Source: Liolophura sinensis (Eukaryota > Mollusca > Polyplacophora > Chitonida > Chitonidae). Taken from it: 64,000 nucleotides of DNA. Shown here piece after piece: positions 10,541 to 23,419 of the stretch. The notes below the pieces were generated by a model. The model ran no database searches, had not been told where the DNA came from, and saw only the letters and a list, made by a program, of their open reading frames with translations. How positions within the stretch are numbered: the first letter of the stretch is position 1; every line of letters starts with the position of its first letter. The DNA is taken from the NCBI RefSeq assembly GCF_032854445.1, contig NC_088295.1, forward strand, positions 69,721,058 through 69,785,057. Reading direction: 5' to 3'. The translations under genes and the position numbers were made by a program.

Positions 10541-13130
10541 AAAAAAGTCTTGCCGGGAAATTCAGTTCTGTCATCTATGGTCGTGTGCTCGTGTCCATAT
10601 TTTGCATTCGTCTATAACTGGTTTTCAGGTATTGTCAGCCTTAGATCCCCTAAACTATCGTGTCAACTTATCCATGCACGGCCTGTTGTCACGGTTACAC
10701 AATTTCCTGACATTAAACCTTTGAAATTTGTGGATGGGTACCCATCTTGATGTCTTGATGCCGGGATGTTTTATTGCTCTGTCATCGAATAATATGATTT
10801 TTTCAATAAGGTGACATTTGAATAATCCATAATCGGGTACAAAATTCAGTAGTCAAATAAAACGTCCCGTTTTGCAAAGAACTCACGCGTTACATGTCAA
10901 TCATAATTCATGCATCTCATGTCCACTGACATCAGAGGTTAAATATAAAGGTTGATACCCCTTAGAAATGAAATCACGCGGATTCCCACATGCGATGGGA
11001 ACTGCTGAAGGTAAAGAGGCCTTTAGAGTTAATCAGCATTCCCTGTTGCCGTCTCAAAACGAGAATATTTCGGATGTACATTTCGCTCATACTACAATTT
11101 TTTTTTGACGGATTTTTTTTCTAAAATCCACACTGTACTTATGCGCTAAACAAATCAAACTGACTGAAATATATCTTTCAGAGAAATCTACTGACTTACA
11201 GAGTGTTGTTTTAGACTCCATGCGACGGGGTTTTGAGACCAGTTTGGAGTAAAACTGGACATATCGGCTAAAGTCCTCATTTGTTGATATCCTCCATGGT
11301 AAATCGACCGAGACCTGCTAAGTGGAAATTCATGCAGACATACCGAGTATAATCAAATTCCAAACAGCTACTTGTTAAAAGGGTTTGATATCTCATGCGT
11401 ATTCCAACGTTTTGACAGATGGATTAACAACGATTCTGGAAGAAATGAGAAAAGAAAGGTGAGACTGAGTCTACAGAAAGTCTCCTGGGAAGATATCATC
11501 TTGCTGGAAACAATTGCCTTAAGTTTTACTCTGATTCACGAATCGCGCGTCCTAGCACTGGTGAAGCTGGTTGATAGGCTTTAGAGGTAGACGCATTGGA
11601 GACATCTCTTCACGTTCCCAGGACTTCGGTCACGTTTCTGACAGGGACTGTAATCTTCCGTTCTGATTTTCTCCTCACGGGCAAGAGATGCTATCAAAAG
11701 ACTATGCTTCATACTCCTTCATTTGTTGAATCCCATCACAGACAACTGATTTCATATAAGGCTTCACGATTATAAAAAAAAAAATAAAAAAAGAAATCGT
11801 AATAGAATTTTCCATATACAATTAACTTTCTTATTTTTACAGTCTTAATGTCATCTCTTACCAAATGGTTTCCAAATCTAGCCAATAAATTAGGTCAAGA
11901 ATGCAACAGAATCAGCTGACATCCAAAGTGCTGTTCAAAATATTTTTGGAAATAGCAAACTTAATGTTTGATCCCAGTGAAGTCTGTTGCTAGGTGATGT
12001 TTCCATTTGAAGCCCCTGAAGACCCATCCTTGCATGGTTTTTACTTCACAATAAATGCCACAACTTTCAGACCACTGACAAATAAAACTGAAGGCAAAAA
12101 ACTTAAATTACGGTGAAACCTCTAATCGAACTGTTTTTGGTTTGATTTTTATTAAATTCTTTTGCATTAGAGTTCACTGGACAGGGCGAACACGGATGTT
12201 GTATTTGAAACAAGTCAAGTATGGAAGTTATATTTCAAAAGGGCTTGGTGAATTCATTTCAAAATTAAAGGTCAATTTGATATTGCGTATTAATCTGCTA
12301 GATAATACAATGGAATCATCTGCTCAAGAAATCCCATATTTTTTATGTTTTAATTTTCCCGCGGACGTTAAGCTAAATTAAAATTGAACAAATCTATCCT
12401 TTATGAATAATATTTGAGCTTTCTTGAAAGTCCAGAAAACAGCGTACATCGTTGTCATTGCTGACAGGGGCTATATGGTTGTAGCAATAAGACTTTATTA
12501 TGATGTGTCTAGTTTGTCGCATTACAGTCTGCTATGTACGCTTCCAGCCTTTAAATCTTCACAGAACTTCAGGGTTGAGAGATACGAAAACACATTCGGT
12601 GAACATTCGTAAAAATTCTATCCAGGCTCATCATTTTTTTTTGTTGTATTTTTCTAAATTCAGACCACATTATTAGGCTACAGAGTAGTGTAGTATTGCT
12701 GCTCGTGTTGGACGCATGGAGGTTATCTGAGGTAGATATATTGCCACTATAGGGCGCGTTTCCTCTCACGGGCCTTTAGAACCCAGTTCACGTCTTTCGT
12801 CGATTATATCAGTCAAATAAATCAGCTAAAAAGAAATAAAATAAAACATTATTGTCCTCCACGTCTCACATCCACTGATGCGATTTTCAATGCTGAATTC
12901 ACTGCCTCACATATTAAATGAATATCCAGATTTCAAGAAAGAACTCAAGTGATTGGGGAAAGATATTTTTATGAGGTAGTAGAACAATCTTTTTGCCATA
13001 TGGGTGGATTTCATTTTGTTTTATTGATTTCAGAATTTGTTGGAATAATTCGTTCGTTATCGGTATGTCTATTAGATCAGAGCTAACGTCTTTGGAATAT
13101 ACATGTAGAAATAGATACAGGCACCACTAC
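10541..13130. other. Intergenic DNA without a supported gene
   Basis: AT-rich single-copy-looking sequence. No domain, RNA gene or clear repeat was recognised. Confidence 0.5.
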
Positions 13131-13293
13131 AAGGTACAAACGGCCTGTGAAATTATAAGGGTAAGAAAAACTATTAAACAGCACGGTAGAGAAAAAGTGG
13201 CCACAGCCCCGGGATCGTTATAAGGTACAAACGACCTGTAAAATTATAGAGGTAAGAAAAGCTATTTAACAGCACGGTAGAGTAAAGGTGGTA
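13131..13293 (+). repeat. Tandem duplication, 91-bp period, two copies
   Basis: AAGGTACAAACGGCCTGTGA at 13131 recurs as AAGGTACAAACGACCTGTAA at 13222. Both are followed by GTAAGAAAA and AACAGCACGGTAGAG. Between the copies lies a non-shared linker. Modest divergence suggests a not very recent duplication. Confidence 0.85.
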
Positions 13294-15815
13294 ATAACTC
13301 TGGCTATAAGTAGCGAGCAGCTAGGATGGGATTTTATCACTAGTACAAGGCAATACAACATTTGGAGAGATATAAAGGGTTTGCCTCGGGAAAAAAAGAA
13401 GTTGATATATATTTTCATGATTTGTGTCACAGTACAAACTGTTCAGTTGACTGTAACTTTGGAAAGAGGTATATTACATTAATAAATGGAAGGCCGCTAA
13501 AAGCCTAATATAATCTGATGAAAATGTGCTTTTTGATTATTCACTATTTTTGCTGGTAACTTGCCTACAGATACAGCGAAGTGTAAACAATAGGATATAT
13601 TTCATCTCCTATCACGTGGGTGGTATCTTTTCTATAATTCTCTTATTCAGGGTTTTCACTCATCATTCCTTGTAAATTGTTTTATCATTGGTTGTAGTGT
13701 TTATTGGCAAGATTTTGAATTTACTAAGATATGTGTATAAGCACTTAAAATTACAGCATAAATACCATATAGAACTCGGTTTAAATATAACATGGTTGCT
13801 TTTGTCATTCAATGACATGGTTTCAGCACCGAAGAAAGTGTTGTTTTGGAAAACATAGATCCTCAAGTCCCCAATATCACTATAGTGATGGTTGTGTACA
13901 TATAAGCCAAACAATTAAAAGGTTGCATGTGAGAACTGGTCAGATGATATTTTCAGATCATTATAAGCAGTATAATTTCATTCGGATGTTGCCTTAGGCT
14001 GCGTGACCCTTCTCTAACAAGATACAGGGCACGTCAGAAAGCTGCAACAAGGATCATATCTGCACAAAATGATCATAGTAGGGTTTGAACTAATCGATCC
14101 TAATTTCAAACTGAAAACAATCAATTCTAGCAACGTTGTACCCTAGGTCTTCGTCGGGGGAACAAATGCACTTGGGTCTTCTGACCTTGGCACTCGTAAA
14201 AAGATCAATCCTTGCAATCATCGAGATTTCAAAGCCTCTTAACTCAATCCTCCAAAAAAGACCAATGCTTAAGCCTTTCAAAGTCTTCGCACTGGATTTA
14301 ACTTAGAATTCGATTAAATTTGAAACTACGAACTCTTGGCCTCGTGCCTTAATACGCCCAAATCTTTTTGAACTTATCGTTCCAGTAGTGTGTAAAAGTA
14401 GTGGTTTTTCCCTTGAAGAACATTGGCTAGTGATTCAGTTGTTATACTAAACAATATAGCTTCTTGTTTTGATGCATAATGTTTAAAAGTGAATCTTCTT
14501 TTAAAAAGCTAAATGTTCTCGATTATGTAGCTTTTAGCTGTGTGTCAACACTATAAATATAATCCTACTGAAACCCATTTCATATACACATCATGACAGA
14601 CGAAAAAAGTGTTCAAAGCGACAAATAATTCTGAGCCAACGAGCAAAAAATCTGATCAATACTTGCTCCGGTGTTAAATATTACATCTGAATCTTTTTCT
14701 TCGCTTTTTTAATCTTCGACTAGATTTGGTTTGGGAGTAACATGCACTAAGCTGTTCAGTAACTGAATCTGAGTTCAGTAAGATCAGGCTTAAAATGAAG
14801 CACTGATAAGATTGAAGAGAGTTTCGCGATGATAAGCGCTGTGATCATTTTGCCGTTCAAGGTGTTATTTAGCAAGTCGGGAATGTCGGGAGGACACAGG
14901 CCGAGTAAAAGATGTTGGTCACCAGGTCATGGTCCTCCCAGCTTACATGGTGCAGGACTTAATCACAGACGGAATGAAGCAAGCGGTCATTTGCTTTTCA
15001 AGACCACGCTCATTGCCTTAGTTAGAAGGGGAAAGCTGTCGCTTCGTGTCAATACAAACCTTGGGCCATTTTACCCGATAAATATTGACCACTTTTCCCG
15101 TGAAGATTGTGTTACCGCTCCAATCTGCTTTGCTCTGCTACTCGGTTATTTATCCACGTAGGAACTTGCCAACTCTTCTGGGGATAGTCCTTTAGCTAAA
15201 AATCCATCACGCTTTTTCCGTACAAAAATTGCTCTGCTTGCCAAGAGAGCGAACGGAAACGAAAAGCGGACGTATGTGTTATGTGATTCGCTAGGTAATA
15301 GAGTATAGCTGCGACCTGTCGCTACTCATCAACTCACCAATCTGCAGGGACAGCTCATGTTGTCGTATAAAATTAGCCCGTTTTCCCTGTGCCTTATCTT
15401 TACTCCCCGGAGGGCTATAAAGACATATTCTCATTACGGCATGATAGAAAATGACTGCCTACAGGGGTAGATAATGTTATATGTGCAGGTGATGGTTGAC
15501 TGTAAGCGAACATCAGTTACTGGCCTGACCTTCATCATGTCCGCACTGAAGATTTACGCTATGATTAAAGTTGCGTGCATATACTCTAAATCTTTGACAG
15601 ACAATTATTTGGACGATGCGCAAGAAAGGTGAGAATCGAGTTTCACCCATATATTACGAAATGGGGATGAAAATATTGTTGTAATAATTTATGCTTGTTG
15701 CCCAAAGCTTCACTTCATATATACTGCAGTTTTATTACAAGAAAACGTGTTTCAATCCGTACGTGCACGTTTCACCTTCATGCTACAACAAATTGCTATT
15801 AAGTTTTAATACACA
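13294..15815. other. Intergenic DNA without a supported gene
   Basis: No gene recognised. At 14829-15161 there is an ATG-started 110-codon frame (begins MISAVIILPFKVLFSKSG) with ordinary composition but no known motif. I leave it uncalled. Confidence 0.5.
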
Positions 15816-16195
15816 GAGCCAGATCTAGTTCCAAATGTGGTCACACTACATAGAGTCAGATCTAGTTTCCAATGTGGCTACATAGAGTCATGTCTGGTAC
15901 CAACTTTGGTCAAACTACACGGAACCAGGTTTAGTTCCAAATTTAGTCACACACAGAGCTAGATCCAGTTCCAAATTTGGTCACACACAGAGAAGCAGAT
16001 CTGCTTCCAAATTTGATCACTACACAGAACCAGATCTAGTTACAGATTTTGCCACACTACATAGAACCAGGTCTAGATCCAAATTTTTGGTCATAAACAC
16101 AGAACCAGATCTACTCAGATCTAGTTCCAAATTTGATAACACCACATTGAGTTATATCTGGTTCCAAATTTAGAACCACTACACAGTTAGATTTG
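15816..16195 (+). repeat. Degenerate minisatellite, 'AGATCTAGTTCCAAATTTGG' type
   Basis: Roughly ten imperfect units of the kind CACAGAACCAGATCTAGTTC + CAAATTTGGTCACACTA, about 35-40 bp each with variable spacing. Divergence between units is high, so the array is old. Confidence 0.8.
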
Positions 16196-16981
16196 ATATG
16201 ACTTTGATCTCACTGAACTCAAACTATATTCGAATGGCTTCAGCGAAGACTTCAGTTTTCTCTTGGTATTACGCAAATCAGTATTTAAGAAAAAAAAATA
16301 CATACTCGTGTTTAGAAAATATTATTATTACAACTATGGGATTCAAATGTTAATTCATTGTCCAACTGGCTTGACACTAAGGAATTACAAGTCATTTGGT
16401 CTGACGCCAACCAGACTCAGGTGTATGTCCCTTCTTTGTGATTTGCTGCGATTCAGTAATTCAGTTATATCAGTTTTCTTAACGGAGAAGATTGAGATTA
16501 ACGTTAGGTGATCTTACTGTTCATGGTAAAATATCGGTAAAATGTCCTCTTACTTACAGTGTTACTTAAAATGAGCTGTTACTTACAGATCTAGCCGAGA
16601 TGTGTTCTGTTTTCGCTCTGCAAACAGTTTGTCATTATTTTATCTGCAGTTTATTTTGTCTACCTTTCCTGAAAGCCTCCTACTATAACCTGTCCAGGCT
16701 TGGACACTTTCACGGTTACAATCTATTTATTGGGACATAGCATGGACTCAGAGTTGCCTTTATATTTCAAGGGGATAAGGAGGTTGGAGTAGTGTTGTTT
16801 TATTACTCTGGCCATAAACATCAGGCCATTCTTACGGTCATTGTATACGTTCTGATAGATCCTCCAAAGACACGATATTAACCACATGATTATACTCATT
16901 TGTAACTATCCTGTTTCATGGTCAGTTATCTTCTTTCCATTCCACTAACCAACGTATGATGTTAACAGTGCCCTATATATT
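16196..16981. other. Intergenic DNA, nothing recognised
   Basis: AT-rich, with no gene or repeat I can support. Confidence 0.45.
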
Positions 16982-17023
16982 GAATTCTTGAGTACGGCGT
17001 AAAACAACAATCAAATAAATAAG
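16982..17023 (+). repeat. SINE family A, 3' tail fragment
   Basis: ATTCTTGAGTACGGCGTAAA, then ACAACAATCAAATAAATAAG, matches the 3' end of family A. The rest is absent (5' truncated). Confidence 0.8.
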
Positions 17024-17331
17024 TATACATTGACAGTATATTAAAGGACTTTCGTGTCGAGCAAACTAGTTTTTTATGTATATTTTTATGTTATGTAAGT
17101 ATATGAAATAACATATTTTTATTGGTACTTATTGATACGTATGTGCCACTTTTTCGATCATTGGCTTTCGTAAAATATTAACAAGTGACTAATGTGAATC
17201 CCAATGATTCAATAGAGCTAAAAAAACAAAAAAAAAAAAATCATCACTGAAAAAGCAGAAAATGGAATGGAGCGTACCAAACCACTGATCCTAAGTACAC
17301 TATTTCAGAGCACCAGTACCAAGGTAGTGAG

Positions 17332-17684
17332 TCAAACAGTATCCATATGAACTTGAACTGTGTTATCCATATGAACCTTAACTGTGTTATTCAGCTCATA
17401 CAGTGTATAGACATTGCAGAGGCTATGTTTGTAGCATTGTTTTTGTAAAACAGGCACAATCCAATGGAACGTCCATTCCCAACTGAAGTATGGAATAAAA
17501 AAGCCTCTGTTTAATGGCGAGGAAGTTATTATGTGAATACTTTTTGTTTCCCCATCTTTCATGCGTCTGCTCAAGATTCGCACATTGTCCTCAGGAGTCT
17601 CTTCTTCTAAAACACAGCCATATTGATCGACAAACACAAGAGTTTGTGCTTCGTCAATGATCTCGGGGTTGGAATGAACTTTGC
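17332..17684 (-). CDS. Candidate 3' coding exon, unknown protein
   Basis: A minus-strand frame stays open from a good-looking splice acceptor (pyrimidine-rich CTATTCTCCTCAG just upstream of 17684) to a TGA at 17332-17334. It encodes about 117 residues with protein-like composition, including SNPEIIDEAQTLVFVDQYGC, EETPEDNVRILSRRMKDGET and WEWTFHWIVPVLQKQ. I do not recognise the family. The last 20 or so residues hold a short in-frame repeat, NTVKVHMD then NTVQVHMD. No matching upstream exon was identified on the minus strand towards 18.3 kb. It could be the last exon of a gene, a pseudogene piece or a chance frame. Confidence 0.35.
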
Positions 17685-18310
17685 TGAGGAGAATAGCTAG
17701 GTAGCTGAGCGATGATCAAGCCCTATACTTTATCAACAATAAACTGATGAGTCCCTTTCTATGTGCCAGGGAATTACGACAGGTGCTGTTGGCGGCACTA
17801 TCGTATGAAAACGAATGATGTTTATATTTAATCGACGGTGTTCAGATGATTTCGACGTTTCTATACAGGAAGGAATAAGAAAAGTAACCTTCGCAATGTC
17901 ATTTGTAAAGGAAGTGCCCCTCTTCAGCCTAATGATATCAAGCTAAGGAAGGGATGCAGTACGGAGCCCTTATTGGTGAACTGCAAAGACTTTAATTTTC
18001 TGGAAAATGGTGTCCAGAAACGTCTTGATCATTGGACAAAGCTGTCTAACACTTTATGACAGTACAAATAAATCTGTTTTAATATGTGTACATTTAATGT
18101 ATTTGTTTGTTGTACATGAAAATTGAACTGATTGCTGCTTCTATTTCTGAAAATGACATACAGTTACAGAGTTTTATAAATCGGGAGTCTTCTGTTGGCA
18201 AATAAATGATTTGGAACCACAGAGACGTCATCGAAAATAATTAGCAGTAAGGCAATATCATTTCAAAAGAGTTGTGTGTCCATATTTTTAGGTTGTAAAA
18301 CGCGTTCTTC
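17685..18310. other. Intergenic DNA, nothing recognised
   Basis: Would be intronic if the exon candidate on its right-hand (upstream, minus strand) side is real. I saw no second exon. Confidence 0.4.
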
Positions 18311-18695
18311 TCAAATAAATGTCCGTTCTTCTCCATAAATGCTACCCCACCCCATAAACAACTGCCCTCTGAATGGTCGATAGGCCCTAATTCCGTGAGC
18401 CATGAGTCTCCAGGAAACGGTCTGCCGACTGAACCGGTGACCTAAGGCATTGATTGACGGTGACGTCACTGTCAGGAAGTGGTTCCTCAGGTGTAAGGTG
18501 CGCAGGTACCTGTCTTCTCTGGGCGTAGTTACCCTAGGCCTGCCTGTTCTTGGCCTGTCCGATGTCTGCCCTGTGTATCTGTAACGTTGCATCAAGTTTA
18601 CACGACAGCAGCCGAAGGTCCTTGCAATGTGGGCATGGGTGAATCCCATGGATACCATACCCAGGGCCCTCTCGTTCTGGACTCAATCGAGGCAT
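18311..18695 (-). pseudogene. Tc1-like transposase, truncated 5' part
   Basis: Starts at the ATG at 18695 (MPRLSPERE), the same opening as the transposase at 38800. After a frameshift near 18665 it continues GMVSMGFTHAHIARTFGCC, then DRPRTGRPRVTTPREDRYLR (GRPR-type linker) and RAYRPFRGQLF. This covers the paired-like HTH domains only. The catalytic DDE domain is missing: the frame ends soon after the RPFRG motif. It is related to the element at 38.5-40.1 kb but clearly older. Confidence 0.85.
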
Positions 18696-19373
18696 TACTT
18701 TTGCGACTTTTAGTCAGTTTGCAAGTCCAGCACATTGTGTGTGCAGTTGCAGCCATCCATGGGCCTTGTGTTTTTTTTTTCAACTTTCTTCGTTGTCTCA
18801 AAACAAATTCGTGTGGGCGTATATGACGCTTGTGGCACATGGGAATATGCTTTGTACAATGTTTTCCTACAATAATTTGGTATTAATTTGCTGAAAAGGC
18901 TGATTAAATTTAACTCACGGAGTCGTAAAGTTTCTTTTGGCGTCAGTTTATATGTGTACACAACATTTCATACCACATGCTCAGAAATGTAAAAAAAATG
19001 ACAGATTTGTATCTGGTATCTGATTTGTATATCTTTTTATTCAGAACTGTAAAGGATGAAAATGAGAGACATGTTTCTTAACGCCATGGGGATTACTGGT
19101 AGCCTTTGAGATAATTAACGTTCTCCAAGAGAGGCTTAATGACTGACGGATTTATTCTCTTTGACCTGGGCTAATCCTTCCAGACAGGTGATCGCTGCCC
19201 CCGGTGCTGTCCTTGCCAACCAGGTACTCTGCTGAAGGGAATTCTGCCGACCTTATCGGGATCACCACTGACCAATCAGCTTGTAGCAGTCGATGGAGAA
19301 TCCCCCTTTATCGATGTGTGATTGGCCCTGAACTACCAGTCTCTGGTGAGCTGCCTGACAGAGGAGTCGCAGG
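18696..19373. other. Region upstream of the GPCR gene
   Basis: Contains the 5' flank of the transposase remnant and then about 500 bases of unique DNA before the receptor start. I found no clear TATA box or other promoter element. Confidence 0.4.
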
Positions 19374-20468
19374 ATGAATCCAGCTGCCGTTACCGTGGAC
19401 TCGTGCACCAACTTATCGGCGTTAGACAACCACAGCCAAGCGCTAAGTCCTGGAGAGTACGTACCAGATATATTTTTCAAGCACGTAGTCAAGGTGTTAC
19501 AGCTGTACTGCTTTCCAGTTGTCGTTGTGTTAGGCATTTGTGGCAACACTGTATCCGCGGTCGTTTTTCTTTCCACTCGACTTAGGAGACTGTCCTCTGC
19601 CATATACCTTCTGGTTCTCGCTCTGTCGGATAGCGTTTTTTTGTTAACTAACTTTTTAATATGGCTAACCAGCCTCAGTGTGAACGCTGTCAATGTGAAC
19701 GGCGTCTGCCAGTTAACTGTGTATTTTAACCACGTTTCAAGCTGCCTTTCTGCTTGGCTAGTTGTTGGATTTACCGTGGAACGGTATATTGCCATATGTC
19801 ACCCTTTAAAGAGACCCGAGATGTGTACTGTATTCCGGGCTAAGATTGTAACCGCCAGCCTAGCCTTGGGATCTGCCTTACTGTATTGCTATCAGCTGTG
19901 GAGCACACACCTATCAAATGTAAATGGACCCATGTGTGTTACAGTGGGACGACACGTGGAAGTTGTTGCTGCAATGGGCAACGTAGATGTTGTGGTCACC
20001 CTTATTGTTCCTGTGTGCACCATCTTTTGGTTGAACATTACAATGCTAATACAAATTTGTGGCATCTATAAAACGTCCAACGAAATCCGGGCATCTCAAC
20101 AAAATAAAGAAACAACAAGAAACAAAGCGCAAGTCAAAATTACAAAGCTGTTGATCATTGTTTCAACGGTATTCCTCGTATTAAACTCCCCAAGCGGAGT
20201 GCTCAGGGTGAAGTGGTTCGCTCAGCGTCTCCTTAACAGTGAGTATGTTCCGTCTGGACCAGAAAAAATGCTTCAGCAATTGTTTCAGTTTCTCTTTACC
20301 GTGAACTTTGCCATTAACTTTGTTCTGTATAGTTTGTGTGGGAACAATTTTCGCAAATCCCTCCGCTCATTATGTGGATTCAAGATCCTTCCGCGAAGAC
20401 ATGTCTCAAAATACTCAATGAAATATTCTTCAGCTTATGATACAAATACCATGTGTGATTCTGTCTGA
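19374..20468 (+). CDS. Class A (rhodopsin-like) G protein-coupled receptor, probably a peptide receptor
   Basis: A plasma-membrane receptor of 364 residues, intact and intronless. The N-terminus has two N-glycosylation sequons (N13-L-S, N19-H-S). Seven hydrophobic segments are at about 41-66, 77-100, 112-138, 157-178, 204-229, 256-278 and 302-324. Class A landmarks are G57-N58 in TM1, LALSD86 in TM2, C112 and C188 as the likely disulfide, E136-R137-Y138 (ERY for DRY), P213 in TM5, LNSP273 in TM6 in place of CWxP, and N315-F-V-L-Y319 in TM7 in place of NPxxY. The NFxxY end with CGNNFRKSL helix 8 resembles invertebrate neuropeptide receptors of the FMRFamide/myosuppressin kind. That subclass is inference. 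The conserved TM4 Trp is not evident. The ATG has A at -3. No close AATAAA was seen downstream. The ligand is unknown. Confidence 0.93.
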   Translation: MNPAAVTVDSCTNLSALDNHSQALSPGEYVPDIFFKHVVKVLQLYCFPVVVVLGICGNTVSAVVFLSTRLRRLSSAIYLLVLALSDSVFLLTNFLIWLTSLSVNAVNVNGVCQLTVYFNHVSSCLSAWLVVGFTVERYIAICHPLKRPEMCTVFRAKIVTASLALGSALLYCYQLWSTHLSNVNGPMCVTVGRHVEVVAAMGNVDVVVTLIVPVCTIFWLNITMLIQICGIYKTSNEIRASQQNKETTRNKAQVKITKLLIIVSTVFLVLNSPSGVLRVKWFAQRLLNSEYVPSGPEKMLQQLFQFLFTVNFAINFVLYSLCGNNFRKSLRSLCGFKILPRRHVSKYSMKYSSAYDTNTMCDSV

Positions 20469-21787
20469 AGTGCATGTTGACTGTGCAAATACATTGTTAA
20501 CTGTCGTGCCTTCTGAGAAAACCGATTTAAGAACTTTGGGAGATTTTTTGTCACTTTGATGTCTTGTTTTCCTGAAGATCTGATTAGATCTCCAATTTTA
20601 CTGTCTGGAAACGTTGGTAAACAGTGCTGCACATACTCCTTTATCGTTGAAAGTTGAATTGTCTGTTTATTAAACTTCCCAAACGCTAATCTGTTTCTCT
20701 GTATATTTGTTATCTCACAGTAATTATATAGCTTGCATAGAAGTTAAATAACTATACTTTGCATAGGCCTTCTAATTTGTGCTTGCTTGAGCTAGATGGA
20801 TATATGTATGACATCCACCTCTGTCCATCAGTTTATCACTCTAGGCAAATACTTACTGCAAATACTTACTGCAATATCGTACAGGTCGTTGAGATAAAAG
20901 GGTTTACCTTTGAAAGATTCTTGTCGTATTCATGCAATATAAATCTCGATTTGACATCATAAAATTGGTCACGTGCAATGCCCGATGTTCAAGAAGGTGA
21001 TCAGTGTGTAATCATGTTATGCAACCACTCCTAATGAGATCTAAGGCATGAATGCTACAAAATGACCAATATTATTGCTACAACATGTCCACGCCTAGCA
21101 TCCCACCTGTCGCACATCAGGGTCAGCACTAAAGCAAGCCGCGAGAACAACAAATGAGAGCGACTTATAAGCAGATATATGTATTACTTTAACCAGTCAT
21201 GCTGATGAATGGATCATGGAATCATAAACACCCCTGGCTATAGCTCGAGACCGTTGACATGTGTAACACGGGTTCGCTTTTATACGTACAAATCAATTTA
21301 ACCCAATCAGACAAGTCAATGAAGAAAGCAGACAAACAAGCGATTTAACGATGTATCAAACTAGATTGATCCTAACGGTCTCCTTAAGTACTGGAAGCAT
21401 TGTGAGACAATATTATTGTGAGGTACATGTTTATCTGGTTTGAAAACGCAGTGTATTGCTCAAAACACAACTAAGGTATTAATATCTTAAAGGGACACAG
21501 AATAGTCGCTGATATGAAAAATAGGCAAATTCAAGCTGTGCGTAGGTTCAGCAAACTTTGGGTATGGCAAATTTATTAAAGCGTGGCCAAGGCCGCATGG
21601 TTTAACCAAAGAAACCTTATCTCCACTGTCAGCCAATTTTGGTCGATTCTGTATCCCCTTAATTACCTCTAGTGTGCTGTTATGTACATGTATAAGTCTG
21701 GTTTTCTCTCACTCTTGAAAAACCTCCACAGCATAGCAAAAGCATCTTCTTCAATCATATTAATCAAACACAGTTCTCTTTATAATT
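20469..21787. other. Region downstream of the GPCR gene
   Basis: 3' flank, with no canonical AATAAA in the first several hundred bases by eye. A 15-bp unit (CAAATACTTACTG) is doubled near 20835-20866. No gene is seen. Confidence 0.45.
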
Positions 21788-21957
21788 TATCTGTTTATTT
21801 ATTGGATTGGCGTTTTACGCCGTACTCAACAATATTTCACTTGTACGACGACGGTCAGCATTATGGTGCCGGACAAATCCCGGGGAAAACGCACGACCAT
21901 TCGCAGGTTGCTGCCAGACCTTCCCACGTACGGCAGGAGAGGAAGACAGCGTGAGCT
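21788..21957 (-). repeat. SINE family A, 5'-truncated copy
   Basis: On the minus strand. It reads from the tail (TTTATTTATTGGATTGGCG, TTTTACGCCGTACTCAACAA) through AGCATTATGG and CGCAGGTTGCTGCCAGACC to GGAGAGGAAG. The tRNA head is missing. Confidence 0.9.
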
Positions 21958-23419
21958 CTTTATAATTAATTATAAATCCTAACCTAATGAAAGAGTTTAA
22001 CACAGTTATTTCTTTTTGCTGATTCGGGAAGGGAGGGGCAATATTGGCTGTTCATAAATTTTCAAGCCTGTTTATGCAAATTTTCCGTCAGCACATCCTA
22101 ATTCCCAATATAGACCTCATCCACAAATAGCAGATTTGTGTTCGGAAACGAGGCTCGCCTGTTTAAAAATAGAAAGAAGCTTAGTTTCACTCTTCACATT
22201 TCTCCCGAGGTATTTGGCGCAGTACAGCCACTTCATTCTCCGTCAGTGAAATATCCACGAAGTTTAGAGTGACACCGACAGGAAAGCTGATCAGCTTATT
22301 CGGCCTTTTATTTTTGAAAAGTACCTTTACAAGGAAACTGACGTCTATCATCTACCACGTGATTATAAACACAGCACTGTATCTTTTATACTTCTCCGGA
22401 TAGCCATCAGAAAGCAGATACATTAATTATTATTATCATTGTAATAAAATGTTACGTTGGATCTCATTATGGGTTTATGTGTATATACTATAACAAAAGA
22501 CTTACAGCTCAGAGAATCTCTCCCTTGTATTAATATACTGTAGTTATGCATACGTACAAACTTGGCAGACACCACGGTCTCGTGGCCTGTTGTTTTGATG
22601 ATCTTGACAACCTACCTGAATGGCACTTGCTGAGCTAACTCAGTCTGGCTGAAAGTTTTACCTGTGGATATAACAGGTTATGGAAGAAATAGGTGTCAAG
22701 TCTTTGCCAATTAAGAAATGAACGATATCTTATATTTCAATAAACATACCACTGTCTACAGGTGATGCTCACTATTTCAGCACGTGAACGCAGGTTGAGT
22801 GTTCAAATAGTGGGCGCTTTTCGGCATTTGTGCGATGTTTACTAAAATATAAAACGGCATGAAATCGTTTATTTCTGGTTTCTCCATATTTTAAGGATCT
22901 TAAAGTACGGAAAAGGGGTTTTGAGAGCACCTGTTTGGTCCACGTTTAACATAAAACATTTCTTAGCCACCGGAGGAAAATGTCTGATGAAAACACTTGT
23001 AAATGCAAAAGAAAGAAACCAAAGAAAGACAGACAATCATAAGTGGCAGATAGTTTTAATTTCTTAATTACTCCCTGTCTTGCCCCGCAAAATGTTTCAT
23101 TATGGCAATTTCTTCAAACAAAAATGTCAACGAATAAGGCAGACGATAACAGTTTCTGTCTATCACCCCTTTATTTCCCGTGAAATGGGACATCTCTATG
23201 ACGTTTAAAAATATTAAAAATTAGAAATTTAAATCCATTTCTCACTTTAGTAAAAATGTGAGATATGGTTTTCCCGTTATTGTTTGTTTATAAATTCAGG
23301 CAAATGTGTCAAAATCTCAGCTTTCAATACAGAAAAATAAGCAACATTTAAAGGACGTTTTAAATTTTGACTTAAATCACAAATGGCTTTGTGGAATCAG
23401 TCCCAGACGCCAAGGCCAC
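21958..23419. other. Intergenic DNA without a supported gene
   Basis: Unique-looking AT-rich sequence. No domain or repeat was recognised. Confidence 0.45.

Noticed and set aside
19262-19795. 177-codon minus-strand frame
   Set aside because: Antisense shadow of the receptor gene, with no protein motif of its own.
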